From Alphaproteobacteria bacterium CG11_big_fil_rev_8_21_14_0_20_44_7 (GTDB taxonomy: Bacteria; Pseudomonadota; Alphaproteobacteria; Rickettsiales; 21-14-0-20-44-7), in the NCBI GenBank assembly GCA_002787615.1, contig PCXJ01000090.1, positions 1-6,651 of the forward strand: a stretch of 6,651 nt of DNA, written 5' to 3'. The notes beneath the pieces are model-generated. The model was not told the DNA's origin. It saw nothing but the letters and a program-made list of their open reading frames with translations, and did no database searches. Positions 5,664 to 6,651 of the stretch are shown piece after piece; position 1 is the stretch's first letter; each line of letters begins with the position of its first letter. A program made the translations under genes and the position numbers.

Positions 5664-6063
5664 AGCAAGATATGCGGTGATGGCAATGGTGGATATTGCC
5701 GTGCTCGAAAAGGAATTCGGCGGGAAGCCGGTGAAGCTTTCGCAAGTGGCAGAACGGCAGGGGATTGCGCTAAATTATCTTGAGCAAATCTTCGCTAAGC
5801 TCAAAAAATGCGGGATTGTTAGTGCCGTAAAAGGTCCGGGCGGTGGATATCAAATTGCCAATGGCGCAAATAGCACGAGGATTCTGGATATTATTGAAGC
5901 GGTGGAAGAGAGCCTAAAAATGACTGCGTGCAGCCCGACCTCTAACATTTGCAGTCCTGATAGAGCAAAATGCATCACCCATGATTTATGGAAGGGATTA
6001 ACGCTGAATATCAAAGATTATCTCGGCTCTAAGACTTTAGAAGATGTCGTTGGAAAGAAATGA
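5647..6063 (+). CDS. iscR: IscR-like Rrf2-family Fe-S cluster-sensing transcription regulator
   Basis: A 138-residue winged helix-turn-helix repressor/activator. The N-terminus MQLTTKARYAVMAMVDIA and the HTH segment LSQVAERQGIALNYLEQIFAKLKKCGIV (31-58), followed by the wing VKGPGGGYQIA (61-71), are classical Rrf2 features. Three cysteines, Cys95, Cys102 and Cys109, with His112 in CITHDLW (109-115) match the [2Fe-2S] ligand set of IscR (in E. coli Cys92, Cys98, Cys104, His107). Each inter-cysteine loop is one residue longer here. The retained ligands argue for an Fe-S sensor rather than a nitrite- or cysteine-sensing Rrf2 member. It starts inside the end of cysE (17-bp overlap) and its TGA overlaps the ATG of the desulfurase. 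It probably regulates its own operon from a promoter upstream of cysE (inference). Confidence 0.92.
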   Translation: MQLTTKARYAVMAMVDIAVLEKEFGGKPVKLSQVAERQGIALNYLEQIFAKLKKCGIVSAVKGPGGGYQIANGANSTRILDIIEAVEESLKMTACSPTSNICSPDRAKCITHDLWKGLTLNIKDYLGSKTLEDVVGKK

Positions 6064-6651
6064 TTTATCTCGATTATAACGCAACTGCGCCACTTCACCC
6101 ACAAGTGAAAAAAGCGATGGACGAGGTGGCGGATTTACCGCTTAATCCTTCATCCATACATGCGGCGGGCAGAGAGGCGCGGAAACTCAAAGAAAAAGCG
6201 CGCAGCAAGATTCTGGATTTTGTCGGGGCGGAGGCGTTGGTTTTTTGCGGCTCGGCAACTGAGGCGAATAATTTGGCTTTAAATCAGAGTCGAGAGTTGA
6301 GCGGTGAGAGTCGAGTGATAATTTCTTCCGTTGAACATGAATCGGTTTTTAAAGCAGCAGCAAATGCAACAATAATTGATGTTGATAAAAACGGGCTTTT
6401 GAAGATTGAAGAATTGGAAAAAAAGCTTTCAATGGTCAATGGTCAATGCTCATTGGTCAGTATTATTTTAGCTAATAATGAAACCGGAGTGATTCAGGAT
6501 ATAAAATCCATTGCCGCGCTGGCGCATAAATATGGCGCATTAATTCATATTGATGCGGTACAGGCATTTGGCAAAATCCCGCTAAATTTTGCGGATATGG
6601 GTGTGGATATGATGACAATTTCCGCGCATAAAATCGGTGGAGCAGTGGGCG
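6060..6651 (+). CDS. Cysteine desulfurase (NifS/IscS class V aminotransferase), N-terminal half, cut by window edge
   Basis: PLP-dependent enzyme that removes sulfur from cysteine as a persulfide for Fe-S cluster and thio-cofactor assembly. The 197 codons visible contain YLDYNATAP (3-11), NPSSIHAAGREAR (29-41), GSATEANNLAL (64-74), EHESV with His93 as the PLP-stacking residue, NNETGV (139-144), HIDAVQAFGKIP (163-174, with Asp165 and Gln168 contacting PLP) and SAHKIGG (188-194) with Lys191 as the Schiff-base lysine. The catalytic Cys loop lies beyond the window; relatives are about 370-400 residues long. The ATG at 6060 overlaps the iscR stop in ATGA, with GGA five bases upstream, so translation is coupled. 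The NATAP start resembles the alphaproteobacterial desulfurase that precedes sufB. Two 7-bp-period tracts lie within the gene but keep the frame and all catalytic motifs. Whether to call it nifS, iscS or sufS depends on the downstream genes. Confidence 0.94.
   Translation, partial: MIYLDYNATAPLHPQVKKAMDEVADLPLNPSSIHAAGREARKLKEKARSKILDFVGAEALVFCGSATEANNLALNQSRELSGESRVIISSVEHESVFKAAANATIIDVDKNGLLKIEELEKKLSMVNGQCSLVSIILANNETGVIQDIKSIAALAHKYGALIHIDAVQAFGKIPLNFADMGVDMMTISAHKIGGAVG
6287..6321. repeat. 7-bp-period repeat tract inside the desulfurase gene (GAGTCGA type)
   Basis: Four units in register, GAGTCGA, GAGTTGA, GCGGTGA and GAGTCGA (6287-6314), then a decayed GTGATAA. The tract encodes residues 76-88 (QSRELSGESR and on), the variable stretch between the conserved ATEANNLAL and the strand before the EHESV motif. 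It leaves the frame intact and the stretch close to its usual length. Confidence 0.6.
6429..6460. repeat. 7-bp-period repeat tract inside the desulfurase gene (TCAATGG type)
   Basis: TCAATGG occurs twice in tandem (6429-6442), followed in register by TCAATGC, TCATTGG and a partial TCAG. The tract encodes residues 124-134 (SMVNGQCSLVS), the join between the helix ending EELEKKL and the conserved strand leading to NNETG. The first two units are identical, so this tract looks younger or better conserved than the one at 6287. Confidence 0.7.

Noticed and set aside
1..6651. A new defence, mobile or biosynthetic system
   Set aside because: Every coding region belongs to a known housekeeping family; no nuclease, transposase, phage, toxin-antitoxin or CRISPR signal was seen. 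The unusual content is limited to repeats and insertions.

Overview
This window looks like ordinary chromosomal DNA from an alphaproteobacterium, somewhat AT-rich by eye. That assignment is an inference from gene content: an alphaproteobacterial-type cysteine desulfurase beginning YLDYNATAP, directly behind an IscR/Rrf2 regulator, with a COG2945-type alpha/beta hydrolase next door. I cannot name a genus. Every protein belongs to a recognisable housekeeping family. I see no phage, defence, toxin-antitoxin, CRISPR or insertion-sequence genes, and no rRNA or tRNA.

Left part (1-2715, all minus strand, transcribed right to left): pepA (leucyl aminopeptidase), holC (DNA polymerase III chi), a LOG-like SLOG-superfamily protein overlapping holC by 22 bp, and the first 36 codons of mnmG (tRNA wobble-uridine modification). 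The pepA-holC order is also the one known from Escherichia coli. The spacer between pepA and holC is almost entirely a degenerate 7-bp tandem repeat that also supplies the holC ribosome binding site.

Middle (2716-4821): pepA and anmK (anhydro-N-acetylmuramic acid kinase, cell-wall recycling) diverge from a spacer filled by a 136-bp element. It has 14-bp imperfect terminal inverted repeats and three internal hairpins, and looks like a small non-autonomous repeat (MITE-like). Its right end supplies the ATG of the longest anmK reading frame, but an internal ATG at 2927 is the better start. AnmK also carries an in-frame insertion of roughly 27 residues. anmK and the convergent alpha/beta hydrolase share a 4-bp TTAA in which each gene finds its stop codon.

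Right part (4822-6651, plus strand): cysE (serine O-acetyltransferase), an IscR-like Rrf2 regulator and the first half of a NifS/IscS cysteine desulfurase overlap one another by 17 and 4 bp and must form one operon. Together they link cysteine precursor supply, Fe-S sensing and sulfur mobilisation; a suf/isc assembly cluster probably continues beyond the window. The desulfurase gene contains two further 7-bp-period repeat tracts, both within coding sequence and both in regions that should be surface loops. The most notable features are therefore the repeats and where they sit, not a new gene system.
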